A stretch of DNA of 64,000 nucleotides from Olsenella sp. oral taxon 807 (lineage in GTDB: Bacteria; Actinomycetota; Coriobacteriia; Coriobacteriales; Atopobiaceae): NCBI RefSeq assembly GCF_001189515.2, contig NZ_CP012069.2:2790001-2854000 (forward strand), in the 5' to 3' direction. A model generated the notes under the pieces. That model was given only the letters and a program-made list of their open reading frames with translations, had not been told where the DNA came from and made no database searches. Within the stretch, counting starts at the first letter, position 1. Every line of letters starts with the position of its first letter. This document shows, in pieces, positions 36,720 to 45,038 of this stretch. A program made the position numbers and the translations under genes.

Positions 36720-36849
36720 GTCTTCCTCCGTGTCCCGCCCGCTCGGGCGTCCGCGAGCCGGTCTTGTCCGCTCCCGGCGGCGTTCGCCACGGTCACCGCC
36801 CGTGGCCGCGTCATGGGGCGGTTCCGCCCCCGATGTGGTTGGTGTCGTG

Positions 36850-37776
36850 TCAGCGGGTGCGCAGGACGTCCCTGACGCTCGGCCTGGTCCCGTCCGCGAG
36901 CCCCGAGAGGTCGCGCCCGAGTGCCTCCCCAAGGCGCCTGAGGAGCGCGCCGATGGTGTCGTCGTAGCTCGCGCCGCCCCTCTCGTACGTCTCCCAGGCG
37001 GAGTCCAGGCCGCGCCGGACCTTCTCGTCCAGGTCGGCGGCGCGCCCGATGCCGGTTCCCTCCGACGAGTCGGACCAGGCTGCCTTGAGCGCCTCGCGCT
37101 GCGCGGGCGGGACGTCGTATCCGTCGACGTCGAGGAGCCTCTCGCGGAGCCTCCGGCACGCGGCCGGGTCGTATCCCTCTATGGACGTGCGGCCCCTGCG
37201 GCCGGGCACGACGACGCAGTCGCAGTTCCGGTGCACGCCGTGGCTCCCGCGCGCCGTCACCTCGCTGTGGTAGACGAAGCCGCGCCCGGCGAGCATCAGG
37301 CAGAACCCGCACGTCTCGCCGCCGCCCGGGACGCGCGCGTAGCGCACCCTGCCACGGTCGCAGTTGCGCACGGTGTTCTCGTACGCGCTCCGGCGGGCGT
37401 AGTAGCTCCCGAGACGCGAGGTCGCGTCCTCGAACGAGGCCCAGTCGGGCTCCTCGGAGGCGATGCGGGACGCGTAGTACCTGACCTTGTCCTCCATGGC
37501 CCCCGGGTCGATCACCCCGTCGAACATCCGCGACGCGGCGTCGATGCCCTCGGCCTCGCACACCTCGTCGAAGAGCCGGGCCGAGAGGGCCTGCGCCGTG
37601 TCCCCGAAGACGCCCACGGCGTCCCCGAGTATCCCCACGGCGGCCTCCCGGGCCTCGGCGACGGGAAGCCCCCGGGCCTCCGAGGCGAGGCGTCGCCTGA
37701 CGTACCTCTCGGCGTCTTTCTGGACCCTCCCGAGCGCGCTACGGTAGCGCTCCTGCGCCGCCCGACCTATCAGCAT
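36850..37776 (-). CDS. Minor capsid / head morphogenesis protein (MuF or VG15-like)
   Basis: 308 residues. A helical N-terminal half is followed by the diagnostic CGFCLMLAGRGFVYHSE and VHRNCDCVVVPG motifs of portal-proximal minor head proteins. It overlaps the portal gene by 38 bp. It is probably packaged or bound inside the head. Confidence 0.88.
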   Translation of the reverse strand: MLIGRAAQERYRSALGRVQKDAERYVRRRLASEARGLPVAEAREAAVGILGDAVGVFGDTAQALSARLFDEVCEAEGIDAASRMFDGVIDPGAMEDKVRYYASRIASEEPDWASFEDATSRLGSYYARRSAYENTVRNCDRGRVRYARVPGGGETCGFCLMLAGRGFVYHSEVTARGSHGVHRNCDCVVVPGRRGRTSIEGYDPAACRRLRERLLDVDGYDVPPAQREALKAAWSDSSEGTGIGRAADLDEKVRRGLDSAWETYERGGASYDDTIGALLRRLGEALGRDLSGLADGTRPSVRDVLRTR

Positions 37777-39181
37777 CCCCGCCTCCCAGCACCGTCGTCG
37801 CGCCCTCCCTGGCCTCCGCCTTGCGGCGGTCGCTCCTGAGCTGCGCGACCTGCTCCTCGTCGTAGCCGAGCTTGCGCAGGGCGACGTCGGAGGACGCGAG
37901 CCACGGTATGGCCGATATCTGCTTGGACATGGCGTCCGCCATGCTCACCTCCGACGGCGTCGCCGGGCTCGCGAAGTGCACCATCGGGCTCCCCACGGAG
38001 GCCATGGCCTCGCCGAAGGGCTGCTGCCTCTCGGAGGCAAGCGCCATGACGCAGACGTCGGCCAGGGAGCGCTTGAGGCCCTCCACGTACGCCTGGATGT
38101 CCACGACGGCGTCCTCCTTGCCCATCCATATCGCCTCGGCGCTCGACGGGTTGTCCGACACGATGCCGAGCGAGGAGAGCGGCACGCCGGTGCTGCCGCT
38201 GAACTGCGCGGCGAGGTCGCGGAGGTATTCCGTGTGGGGCTGCATCGAGAGCTGGGCGAGCTGGCCGAACGTCGGAACCTGCCCCTTTCCGTTCGACGTC
38301 GCGGCGAAGATCGACCCGATGAAGGCCGCGAAGGGACTGTCCCTGATCTTCTCGGCGGCCGTCTTGTCGGCGCCCAGGAGGAACTTCTGCGGGGCGGCCG
38401 CGAACGCGGCGGCGGCGGTCATGTTCATCATCTCGCGCTGCGCGTCATCCACGAGGCTCATGACCGTGCGGGTGATGCGGGAGCGCCCGAAGGGCCTCTC
38501 CAGCGTCGGGTGGTACGCCACCTGGACCATGGGCACGCGCTCCATGCCGTGCGGCATGACCTCGGCCGACCAGGCGCCGCCGTCGGACCTGAGGACGACC
38601 ATGCGGTCGTCCGTGAGGGCATAGGCGAGCGTCGGCACGCGCCTCGGCGAGCCGGGGCGCCGCCTCGTCTCGACCACGACCAGGCCCGCGCGGATGCGCT
38701 TCCTGGCCGCGTCCCAGAGCGCCGAGGCCGCCGTGGCGGGAAACCCGCTCACGACGGTCCGGGGCTCCCCCAGGCCGGGGTCGCCGGACGTCACGGCGAG
38801 GAAGGCGCACGAGTGGCGGAGCGCCGAGGACGCGACCTTGTGCACGAGGTTTCGCATGTCGTTGGCGGCGAGGACCGACGCCAGCGCCTCGGTGTCGCCG
38901 TCGTCGGCGCAGGTGACGCCCTCCCACTGCACGCGGCCGGCCCACCAGTCGACGCACTTCGCGGCCCAGTCCACGCGCGGGTCGAGCCTCCTGGCGATGG
39001 CGGGCGTCACGGAGACGCCGAGGTCCTTCACCCGCACGTGGCCGAGGTAGTAGCGGTCGCGAAGGACGTTCCTCGGCCACCTCCGGTGCCACTCGTCCAC
39101 GAGCTCAAGGACGAGTGCGGAGTCCCGCGCGGAGAGTCCGGGCGCCGAGGCCATCTGCCGCGATATCAGGGCGCTTGCCAT
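37739..39181 (-). CDS. Portal protein, SPP1 gp6-like
   Basis: 480 residues from ATG 39179-39181, overlapping the terminase stop (TGATG). Contains DPRVDWAAKCVDWWAGRV and PFGRSRITRTVMSLVDDAQR, both typical of SPP1-type portals, with a Gly/Ala-rich C-terminus. Forms the dodecameric DNA channel. Confidence 0.93.
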   Translation of the reverse strand: MASALISRQMASAPGLSARDSALVLELVDEWHRRWPRNVLRDRYYLGHVRVKDLGVSVTPAIARRLDPRVDWAAKCVDWWAGRVQWEGVTCADDGDTEALASVLAANDMRNLVHKVASSALRHSCAFLAVTSGDPGLGEPRTVVSGFPATAASALWDAARKRIRAGLVVVETRRRPGSPRRVPTLAYALTDDRMVVLRSDGGAWSAEVMPHGMERVPMVQVAYHPTLERPFGRSRITRTVMSLVDDAQREMMNMTAAAAFAAAPQKFLLGADKTAAEKIRDSPFAAFIGSIFAATSNGKGQVPTFGQLAQLSMQPHTEYLRDLAAQFSGSTGVPLSSLGIVSDNPSSAEAIWMGKEDAVVDIQAYVEGLKRSLADVCVMALASERQQPFGEAMASVGSPMVHFASPATPSEVSMADAMSKQISAIPWLASSDVALRKLGYDEEQVAQLRSDRRKAEAREGATTVLGGGDADRSGGAGALP

Positions 39182-40707
39182 CAGAAGTAGACCTCCATCT
39201 CCTCGTCGTCGGTCGGGGCCTGCCTCGCGGCCCACAGGGCCAGCGCCGCAGCCTCGGCGGGCGTCGGGTCGTCTCCGCCGAAGCCCCAGCCGCCGCCGGA
39301 GCCTATCGGCCTCCTCGTAACGGAGAGCACGCTCGCCGTGAGCCGGTCCTCGGGAGCGTCGTCGGGCCCGTACCACGACAGGTCGCGCTCGCGGACCGAG
39401 TTGAGCATCCCGGAGGAGGCCGAGATGACGTCTGCCGGCGTCGGGGTGACGAGCTCGCCCTCGAAGTCGGGGTTGAGCTCGATCCGCTCCCTCAGCGCCT
39501 GCGCCCCCGACTTCCCGTCGATCGCGATGGGGACGCCCTGGTTCGCCAGGGCGAAGTCCCTGAGCCAGGCGGTCCCGCGATTGGTCCCCCTGCACTCGAT
39601 CAGCTCCACGTAGGGCACCTCTGCCATGACGCAGGCGCACAGTGCGACGTCGGCTCCGCTCACGCCGAACTTGACGCCGAACGCGGCGGGGGCGTCCATG
39701 GGCGGGTCGGCGGTCGAGCACGCCTCCCACTCGCCCGGGTCGAAGACCCTCTCAACGGCCTTCTCGACGGGTGCCCACCAGCCGAGGCGCTCGCGCGCGA
39801 AGCCCTCGACCGACGCGTTCGCGAACTCCTCGCGCGTGAACTCGATCGACAGGCGCGTCCCCATGGCCGGGTTGGTCTCGTAGACGAGGTCCTCGACGTC
39901 ATCGAACGTGGAGTCGGGTGCGGGGAGGTCCTTGACGGACCACTCGTGCCACGCGGTGTGCGGCGTCGGATCAGAGAGGGCCCGCCTGCGGGTCCTGCCG
40001 AAGACCTCGCCCGGGCAGTTCGGCCCGGGCGGCGTCCCCATGTAGAGGACGAAGCGATCGGTCTCCGACGCTCCGAGCGTGAAGAGGAGGGCCTCGACCT
40101 GCTCGTCGGTGAGCTCCTGGGCCTCGTCGTAGACGATGTGCGATATCTTCTCGAATCCCCTGGCGGCGCTGCGCGAGCGCGCCGAGTACTCGATCGAGGC
40201 ACCCTCGACCTCGCCTATGTGGTCGGGGTGCCAGAGGTAGATTCCCTCCTCGCCGTTCGTGAAGCGTATCTGCCTCACGAGGGCGAGTATCTCCGGGTGG
40301 CGCTTGTCCGTGAAGACCTTGACCAGGCGCCGAAACACCTTCTTGCACGTCTTGACCCGGTGCGCGGTGTGCAGTATGTTGGCCGCCGGGTCCGTCACGA
40401 GCAGGTAGAACTCGAGCGCCTCGACGGCGCCGTTCTTGCCGTTCTGCCTCGGGCAGGCGAGGCCTGCGGTGAGGACGAGCAGTCTGCCGTCGGCGTCGCG
40501 CGAGAGCCACGCGTCGAGAAGGCGGTCCTGCCACTCGTCGAGCTCGAACCAGTACGCGCGGCAGAGCTCCGACGCGTCGGGGCCCTCGCTGTAGGCGGCG
40601 CCGGACGGCGCGACGGCCAGGCGCGGCACCTGGCTGCCGACGCGCCTAGCCGGTCCTGCGCTCGCGCCTCCTGCCCTGTATGACGTGGAGGGTGCTCTCG
40701 CCACCAC
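39181..40707 (-). CDS. Terminase large subunit
   Basis: 508 residues with a GTG start; the first 30 residues are low-complexity, so translation could begin further in. The ATPase region has LACPRQNGKN (Walker A-like) and ISHIVYDEAQEL (Walker B); the nuclease half contains IAIDGKSGAQAL. It packages DNA into proheads. It overlaps the small subunit by 62 bp. Confidence 0.93.
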   Translation of the reverse strand: MVARAPSTSYRAGGASAGPARRVGSQVPRLAVAPSGAAYSEGPDASELCRAYWFELDEWQDRLLDAWLSRDADGRLLVLTAGLACPRQNGKNGAVEALEFYLLVTDPAANILHTAHRVKTCKKVFRRLVKVFTDKRHPEILALVRQIRFTNGEEGIYLWHPDHIGEVEGASIEYSARSRSAARGFEKISHIVYDEAQELTDEQVEALLFTLGASETDRFVLYMGTPPGPNCPGEVFGRTRRRALSDPTPHTAWHEWSVKDLPAPDSTFDDVEDLVYETNPAMGTRLSIEFTREEFANASVEGFARERLGWWAPVEKAVERVFDPGEWEACSTADPPMDAPAAFGVKFGVSGADVALCACVMAEVPYVELIECRGTNRGTAWLRDFALANQGVPIAIDGKSGAQALRERIELNPDFEGELVTPTPADVISASSGMLNSVRERDLSWYGPDDAPEDRLTASVLSVTRRPIGSGGGWGFGGDDPTPAEAAALALWAARQAPTDDEEMEVYF

Positions 40708-40978
40708 CTGACGCCCCTCCCTCGCTCGCTCCCGACGGCGTCATGCGGTCGAACGCGAGTCCCATCTGCGTCTCGCGTGCCCTCAGCTCGCCCAGCCTCG
40801 ACAGGTCGCCGTCGTACCAGACGGCCATGTGCACGAGGGCCGTGTCGAACAGGTACTGCCATGCGCGCGCGTCCCACGGGTCGGTGACGGGCGAGTCTCG
40901 CCAGGCCCTGAACCACCTCTTGGTCTCGGCGCACCAAGGCTGTCCCTCGACCTTCGGCAGGCTCGGCTTGCGGGCCAT
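40646..40978 (-). CDS. Terminase small subunit
   Basis: 110 residues, helical and basic, opening MARKPSLPKVEGQPWCAETKR with an Arg-rich tail. Length and place just before the large subunit support the call. It recognises the packaging site. Confidence 0.8.
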   Translation of the reverse strand: MARKPSLPKVEGQPWCAETKRWFRAWRDSPVTDPWDARAWQYLFDTALVHMAVWYDGDLSRLGELRARETQMGLAFDRMTPSGASEGGASGGGESTLHVIQGRRRERRTG

Positions 40979-41016
40979 CTCCCGTCACCCCCCTCTCTCA
41001 CGTCCTGATCGACCGG

Positions 41017-41118
41017 CTAGGACCCCGACCTGCTGCCACCGCCGGCAGACCGGCCGTTGAATCGGCCACGGACTCGCGAGGCGAAGTTTCGCACGGCGTT
41101 GCGGATGCGGTTGATCAT
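41017..41118 (-). CDS. 33-residue Arg-rich microprotein
   Basis: ATG 41116-41118 to TAG gives 33 residues: an amphipathic basic helix (INRIRNAVRNFASRVRGRF) and a Gly/Ser tail. A strong AGGTGAGGA site precedes the ATG. It lies alone in the 227-bp gap between the PAPS-like gene and the terminase small subunit, behind a hairpin. It could bind nucleic acid or membranes. No family known. Confidence 0.6.
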   Translation of the reverse strand: MINRIRNAVRNFASRVRGRFNGRSAGGGSRSGS

Positions 41119-41154
41119 GTCCTCACCTCCCCTCCATTCCCCTCCATATGAGAA

Positions 41155-41174
41155 GACCGCCCTGTCGGACGGTC
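41155..41174 (-). terminator. Hairpin after the PAPS-like gene
   Basis: On the minus strand GACCGTCC, loop GACA, GGGCGGTC then TTCT. A weak terminator or processing hairpin separating the XRE/PAPS cassette from the terminase operon. Confidence 0.45.
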
Positions 41175-41205
41175 CGGTGACTCGAGTGCTCTGCTCTGGG
41201 TGACG

Positions 41206-42429
41206 TTAGCGCACGGACCTCATCCATGCGCACCCGTCCACGTAGAGGCGGCCGAACCTCATGAGACGGCGGGTGCGCAGGAAGTTGTCGAGCTCATCAT
41301 GGCTGCGAAACCACACGCAGACGTAGTCGTCCGTGTCGGTGAACGTACGCCCGCCGGGACTTGCGGACTCGATGTGAGAGAGCATGCAGTCTGCCTCGGC
41401 GAGGCTGTCAGCCTCCAGGTCGCCTGTCTGCGTGAGTGCCATGAGGGGCGAGCGCGCGAGGCGGCCGAACCGAGGCTCGGCGGGGCGTTGGGCCCTGCGG
41501 CCGTCACATGAGGGCGCGAAGGCAGCCTCCACGATGTCGCCGGAGACGATCTTCCCGTCGCCGACGAGTCCGCGCCACTTGTCATGTCCACGCCGGTCAC
41601 CGAAGCACACGCACATGACGGAGTTCCCGTCGGTGGCGATAGCCCTCCTCCTCGCCTCGGCGCGGTTCCTCCTAGCGTAGTCGCTCTCACCAGCCTTGGC
41701 ATCGACCCTGTTGATGGCAGACTTGGAGAGCGCCTCGCCCCGCACGAGCTCAACATCAACCAGCGGAAACCAGCGCCTGAGATAGGCGTAGTCATCAGGA
41801 AGCTCGCGGGACATGGGCTCTACGAACCTGAAGTCTATCCCATCGAAGGACCTTCCCCAGATCCCGTAGTCGATCGGGAGGTCGATGCCATGGCTGTCGA
41901 GCAGGTCCATGAGCTCGGCCTTGAGCATGTCGGCTATGGGGGACACCTTGCGCGTGGCGCGCTTCATCACGCCGTTTTTCACGAAGCTCGCACGACGGAC
42001 GATGCTGTCCGCCGCGCGTACGCCGTCGGCGACCCACGTGTCCTCGGGAAGCTCCAAGTCATCCTTGATCGCGGACCACGTGTCGACATAGCTCGGCACG
42101 ATGATGTCGAGTTCGGCGATTGGCCGGAGTCTCGCCGGCGGCTGATCGACGCCGTTGGCGATCAGCCTGAAGAAGCTGGGGTGAGGGTAGCGGTGGATCC
42201 TGGAGCCGAACGCCTCCTCGTAGTGCCTGATAGCCTCGTCCACGAACGACAACCGAGGTAGGTACCAGAGGTACACCGGCACGACAGCGACGCCGGCGTC
42301 CCTGAGGGCGCACCAGGCGCCCAGCGAGTCCTTGCCGCAGCTGAATGCGAGCAGCACCGGCCTTCCCTCGTCCTTGAGCCTGGCGATAACCTCAGCTCCC
42401 GTCGGCTGCCCCTTGATCTGCGTCGGCAT
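41206..42429 (-). CDS. PAPS reductase-family ATP pyrophosphatase with C-terminal extension
   Basis: 407 residues from ATG 42427-42429. The PP-loop reads LLAFSCGKDSLGAWCALR (residues about 24-41); later segments DTWVADGVRAADS and KVSPIADM fit N-type ATP pyrophosphatases such as PAPS reductase and DndC. The last 140 residues, with a Cys-rich CVCFGDRRGHDKW motif, are of unknown family. Phage relatives are thought to serve in DNA or nucleotide modification. It overlaps the XRE gene by 38 bp and forms a two-gene cassette with it. Confidence 0.85.
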   Translation of the reverse strand: MPTQIKGQPTGAEVIARLKDEGRPVLLAFSCGKDSLGAWCALRDAGVAVVPVYLWYLPRLSFVDEAIRHYEEAFGSRIHRYPHPSFFRLIANGVDQPPARLRPIAELDIIVPSYVDTWSAIKDDLELPEDTWVADGVRAADSIVRRASFVKNGVMKRATRKVSPIADMLKAELMDLLDSHGIDLPIDYGIWGRSFDGIDFRFVEPMSRELPDDYAYLRRWFPLVDVELVRGEALSKSAINRVDAKAGESDYARRNRAEARRRAIATDGNSVMCVCFGDRRGHDKWRGLVGDGKIVSGDIVEAAFAPSCDGRRAQRPAEPRFGRLARSPLMALTQTGDLEADSLAEADCMLSHIESASPGGRTFTDTDDYVCVWFRSHDELDNFLRTRRLMRFGRLYVDGCAWMRSVR

Positions 42430-42655
42430 CGTCGCCCCCGATCTCGATCTCCTCGCCGTGGCCCCTGAGGACAAGGCGGTAGCCCATGTGCCGCGCCATC
42501 TCGGCCAAGGTGTCGGCCCTTGGGGTCGATCCCCTGGAGATGGTCGAGCTGACAAAGGTCCTGACCTTGCCCATGCGGCGAGAGAGCTCCGACTTGGGCA
42601 TGCCGGACGCCCTCAGCATCCGCGATATGGCATCTGGTGTCCTCATGCCACTCAT
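42392..42655 (-). CDS. XRE-family regulator of the PAPS cassette
   Basis: 87 residues from ATG 42653-42655, or 84 from ATG 42644-42646. A helix-turn-helix spans about residues 8-60 (GMPKSELSRRMGKV, then TISRGSTPRADTLAEMA), followed by an acidic tail. A palindrome and an extended -10 box lie just upstream, suggesting autoregulation. No clear Shine-Dalgarno site. Confidence 0.82.
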   Translation of the reverse strand: MSGMRTPDAISRMLRASGMPKSELSRRMGKVRTFVSSTISRGSTPRADTLAEMARHMGYRLVLRGHGEEIEIGGDDADADQGAADGS

Positions 42656-42684
42656 TGTAGCACTACTGCACAACAGTTGTTGTG
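42654..42684 (-). promoter_or_regulatory. Promoter and operator of the XRE/PAPS cassette
   Basis: Extended -10 box TGCTACAAT on the minus strand (TACAAT at 42654-42659) and inverted repeat CACAACA-GT-TGTTGTG at 42669-42684. The first transcribed base would fall at or next to the ATG at 42646, so the message may be leaderless. The 137 bp up to the HNH gene hold no other gene. Confidence 0.6.
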
Positions 42685-42792
42685 TTGATGTTGCAATCCT
42701 TCTGTTGCCCGGCAGGCGAGGCGGGAGAGGCTTTTCATGCGTAGGTCCTCGCCCATTGCCCCTCGGGGGTATATAGGCACTATGCCGCCGGG

Positions 42793-43170
42793 CTAGCCAT
42801 CGGGTACCCCGGGGGGGCATACCCCCCATGCCCTCGACGAGACGATCGGGCGCACCCTGCCGCGCGGCCGCGCGCCCTCGCCGCGCAGGAACTCGCGGGT
42901 TGTGAGTGCGCCCTTGCGCTGGTTGCAGCGACGATGCACCGCCTGAAGGTTGCCCCAGTCGAGGGCGCAGGCCCTCGCCGACGGATAGCCGAACTCGCGC
43001 CACCGCGAGACGGGGCGGTCCTCGTCCATCTCGAAGCACATCGGGTGTCCTGACGGGAGGTCGTAGTCTATCGGCCTGCCGCATATCGCGCACGGAAGAC
43101 CGAGCGCCCTGAGCCTCGCCTTGAGCTTGCGGCGCGCCGAACCATTGGATATGCGGGGGTTGCTCGCCAT
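42793..43170 (-). CDS. HNH endonuclease
   Basis: 125 residues. Zinc and HNH motifs: LPCAICGRPIDYDL, FEMDEDRPVSRW, then LQAVHRRCNQRKG. In HK97-type phages an HNH nuclease next to the terminase assists packaging. Here it is separated from the terminase by the XRE/PAPS cassette. Confidence 0.9.
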   Translation of the reverse strand: MASNPRISNGSARRKLKARLRALGLPCAICGRPIDYDLPSGHPMCFEMDEDRPVSRWREFGYPSARACALDWGNLQAVHRRCNQRKGALTTREFLRGEGARPRGRVRPIVSSRAWGVCPPGVPDG

Positions 43171-43191
43171 AGGGGCCTCCTTCCGCAGGCG

Positions 43192-43389
43192 TCAGGCCCG
43201 GTGCCTCGCCGCCCTGGCGTCGAGCGGGCTCACGCGGTTGGCCACGCACTCGGCGACGCCGCCGTAGCGCGCCTCGGCCATGGCCAGGGCGTCCGCGTCG
43301 ACGCCCAGGGCCATGAGCGCCGCGCGCATGGCGTAGGCCACGCGGGTGGAGTGGCGGGACACGATGATCGCGATCTCCCGGAGCGTCAT
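43192..43389 (-). CDS. Small helix-turn-helix protein
   Basis: 65 residues from ATG 43387-43389, with GGAGG nine bases upstream. Opens MTLREIAIIVSRHSTRVAYAM, a compact helical HTH-like unit. Likely a regulator of late genes; family not recognised. Confidence 0.65.
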   Translation of the reverse strand: MTLREIAIIVSRHSTRVAYAMRAALMALGVDADALAMAEARYGGVAECVANRVSPLDARAARHRA

Positions 43390-43501
43390 GTCGCATCGCC
43401 TCCATACGAGTCGGGGCCCCGTCCCTGAGGCCCCCGCGAAGATCCCACGATACCCTTGTACCACGTCTTTCCCGGCACGAGGCGGCACGAGGCGGCAAAT
43501 T

Positions 43502-43987
43502 CTAGCCCTCGGCGAGCCCGAGGCCGCGCACGACCCTGCCGACGCCGTAGGTGTCCACCGCGTCGCAGGCCACCGAGACGGCGTCGCGGCACCACCGCTC
43601 GCTCATGCCGCAGCCCTCGGCGACCTCCGCCCACGTCGCGGCGGCGCAGTAGCGCCACCACAGGCAGTCGGCGTACGCCGAGCCCAAGAGCGAGCAGACG
43701 CCGCCCGAGCCCGTCTGGTCGGAGCCGTAGATGACGTCGCAGGCCTCGTCGATGATGGCGTAGTCGGCCTCGACGCGCGAGCGCATGCGGGCCTCGTAGT
43801 CCATCCTCTCGTCGGTGGCGGCCATGGGGTCGGCGACGCGCCCCGGCGACGTGCCGGGGCTGTACGACTGCGCGCGCGGGCCCTCCCTGGAGGCCATGCG
43901 CGCCAGGGCCCGCCTCGTGCGCTCCGCCTCGATCGCCGAGCGCCTCGCCGCCTCCATGAGGTCCCTCGCCCGTACCCACTCGCTCAT
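43502..43987 (-). CDS. Sigma-70 region 4-like phage late regulator
   Basis: 161 residues. The C-terminal third (ATWAEVAEGCGMSERWC) has the region 4 helix-turn-helix of DUF1492/ArpU-type phage late activators. Its place at the junction of early and packaging genes fits a late-transcription switch. Start overlaps a 23-residue frame by ATGA. Confidence 0.75.
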   Translation of the reverse strand: MSEWVRARDLMEAARRSAIEAERTRRALARMASREGPRAQSYSPGTSPGRVADPMAATDERMDYEARMRSRVEADYAIIDEACDVIYGSDQTGSGGVCSLLGSAYADCLWWRYCAAATWAEVAEGCGMSERWCRDAVSVACDAVDTYGVGRVVRGLGLAEG

Positions 43988-44055
43988 GAGCCGAGTATCC
44001 CCACCTCGAAGCCGCGCCCTGCCGTGGGCTCCCGCAGAACTATCCTCTCAGCCAC
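43984..44055 (-). CDS. 23-residue coupled microprotein
   Basis: A GTG start (44053-44055) lies within the last 8 bp of the upstream gene, and the stop overlaps the next ATG (ATGA). The 23 residues open VAERIVLREPTAGRG. It fills the gap between two genes exactly, with overlaps at both ends, as expected of real coupled phage genes. No homologue known. Confidence 0.5.
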   Translation of the reverse strand: MAERIVLREPTAGRGFEVGILGS

Positions 44056-44428
44056 GGGGCAACACCTCCAGGACGTGCGGCGGGGTGATCCTCTTGAGGC
44101 TCCACGTGCAGGGCATGCCCCAGTCCGTCAGGTCCTCGACGACCACCCCGTCGAACCAGTTGTCCTCCGTGTCGCCGAAGGCATGGGCTACCTTTCGCAG
44201 CCTCGCGTACCAGCCCCGGCAGACCTCCCTGCCGTCACCGTCAAGGACTCGGACCATGGGTATGCCGTCGATGCCGTCATGCCCCGCCGCCGCTGCGGCC
44301 CCCGGGCGCCCGCCGGGTGTCGCGCAAGTGACGCTCGCGTCGTGGCGGCCTGCCGTCTGCGCAGGTGGCAGAGGCTTGTGGCAGTCCCGAGTGTCAGTTT
44401 GGGTGCCCCGTTTCTTACGTTCGCTCAT
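44048..44428 (-). CDS. Hypothetical phage protein
   Basis: 126 residues, ATG with AAGGAGG just upstream. A disordered basic and Ala/Gly-rich N-terminus (residues 1-50) precedes a folded part with DTEDNWFDGVVVEDL. Follows the frameshifted methyltransferase by 12 bp. No family recognised. Confidence 0.7.
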   Translation of the reverse strand: MSERKKRGTQTDTRDCHKPLPPAQTAGRHDASVTCATPGGRPGAAAAAGHDGIDGIPMVRVLDGDGREVCRGWYARLRKVAHAFGDTEDNWFDGVVVEDLTDWGMPCTWSLKRITPPHVLEVLPRG

Positions 44429-44440
44429 GGATCCTCCTTG

Positions 44441-45038
44441 TCATCTTCCTTCCCCAGCCCACTGCTCCGCCATCGCCCTCGCGATGCCCGGGTACGTCCT
44501 GCCCCTGAGCCTCTGCCTGTCCGGCCCCGGGGCCATGTGGTGCACCCGGTGCGCCATGGCGTCGGGGAGCCGCGCCATCTCGTCTGACACGTCATGCGTC
44601 GGCACGAGCGGCGGCAGGCCCCCTGAGCCACAGGCACGTGGCCTTGGTCTCCGGGTGGCCGAACTGCCACGGCTGGATGACCTGGTCCGGCTTGCGGTAC
44701 AGGCGGCTCATGATGCCGACCGGGTTCTCCACCGCCACCCTCGGCACGTGGTCGAGCGTCGCGAGGGCGAGGAAGAGCCCGATCGCCGACTGCTGCCTGC
44801 CGTCGCGCCTCTTCTCGCCGAACCACCTGGCGCCGGAGCACGCGAGGTGCGTGCACGGCGGGAAGGCGATGACCATGTCCCACGCGAGCTTGGCGACCTC
44901 GACGGCGTCCGCCCGGACGTGCCACTCCGGGTGCGCGCCGCCCGTCGGGAGCAGGTCGCAGCTGTATGCCTCGTGCCCGAGCCTTCTGAGCTCCGACGTG
45001 ACGGCCTGCGACTCCTCGCAGGCGCAGAGGACCCTCAT
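44441..45038 (-). pseudogene. DNA cytosine methyltransferase-like gene with a frameshift
   Basis: Starts MRVLCACEESQAVTSELRRLG and contains AFPPCTHLACSG (the PPC catalytic motif) and VAVENPVGIMSRLYRKPDQ, a phage cytosine-methyltransferase-like family. After TCLWLRG the frame stops early, but a one-base shift at the G5 run (44619-44623) restores LPPLVPTHDVSDEMARLPDA to a natural end at 44441, giving about 198 residues. It may be a true mutation, a phase-variable tract or a sequencing error. Confidence 0.8.
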
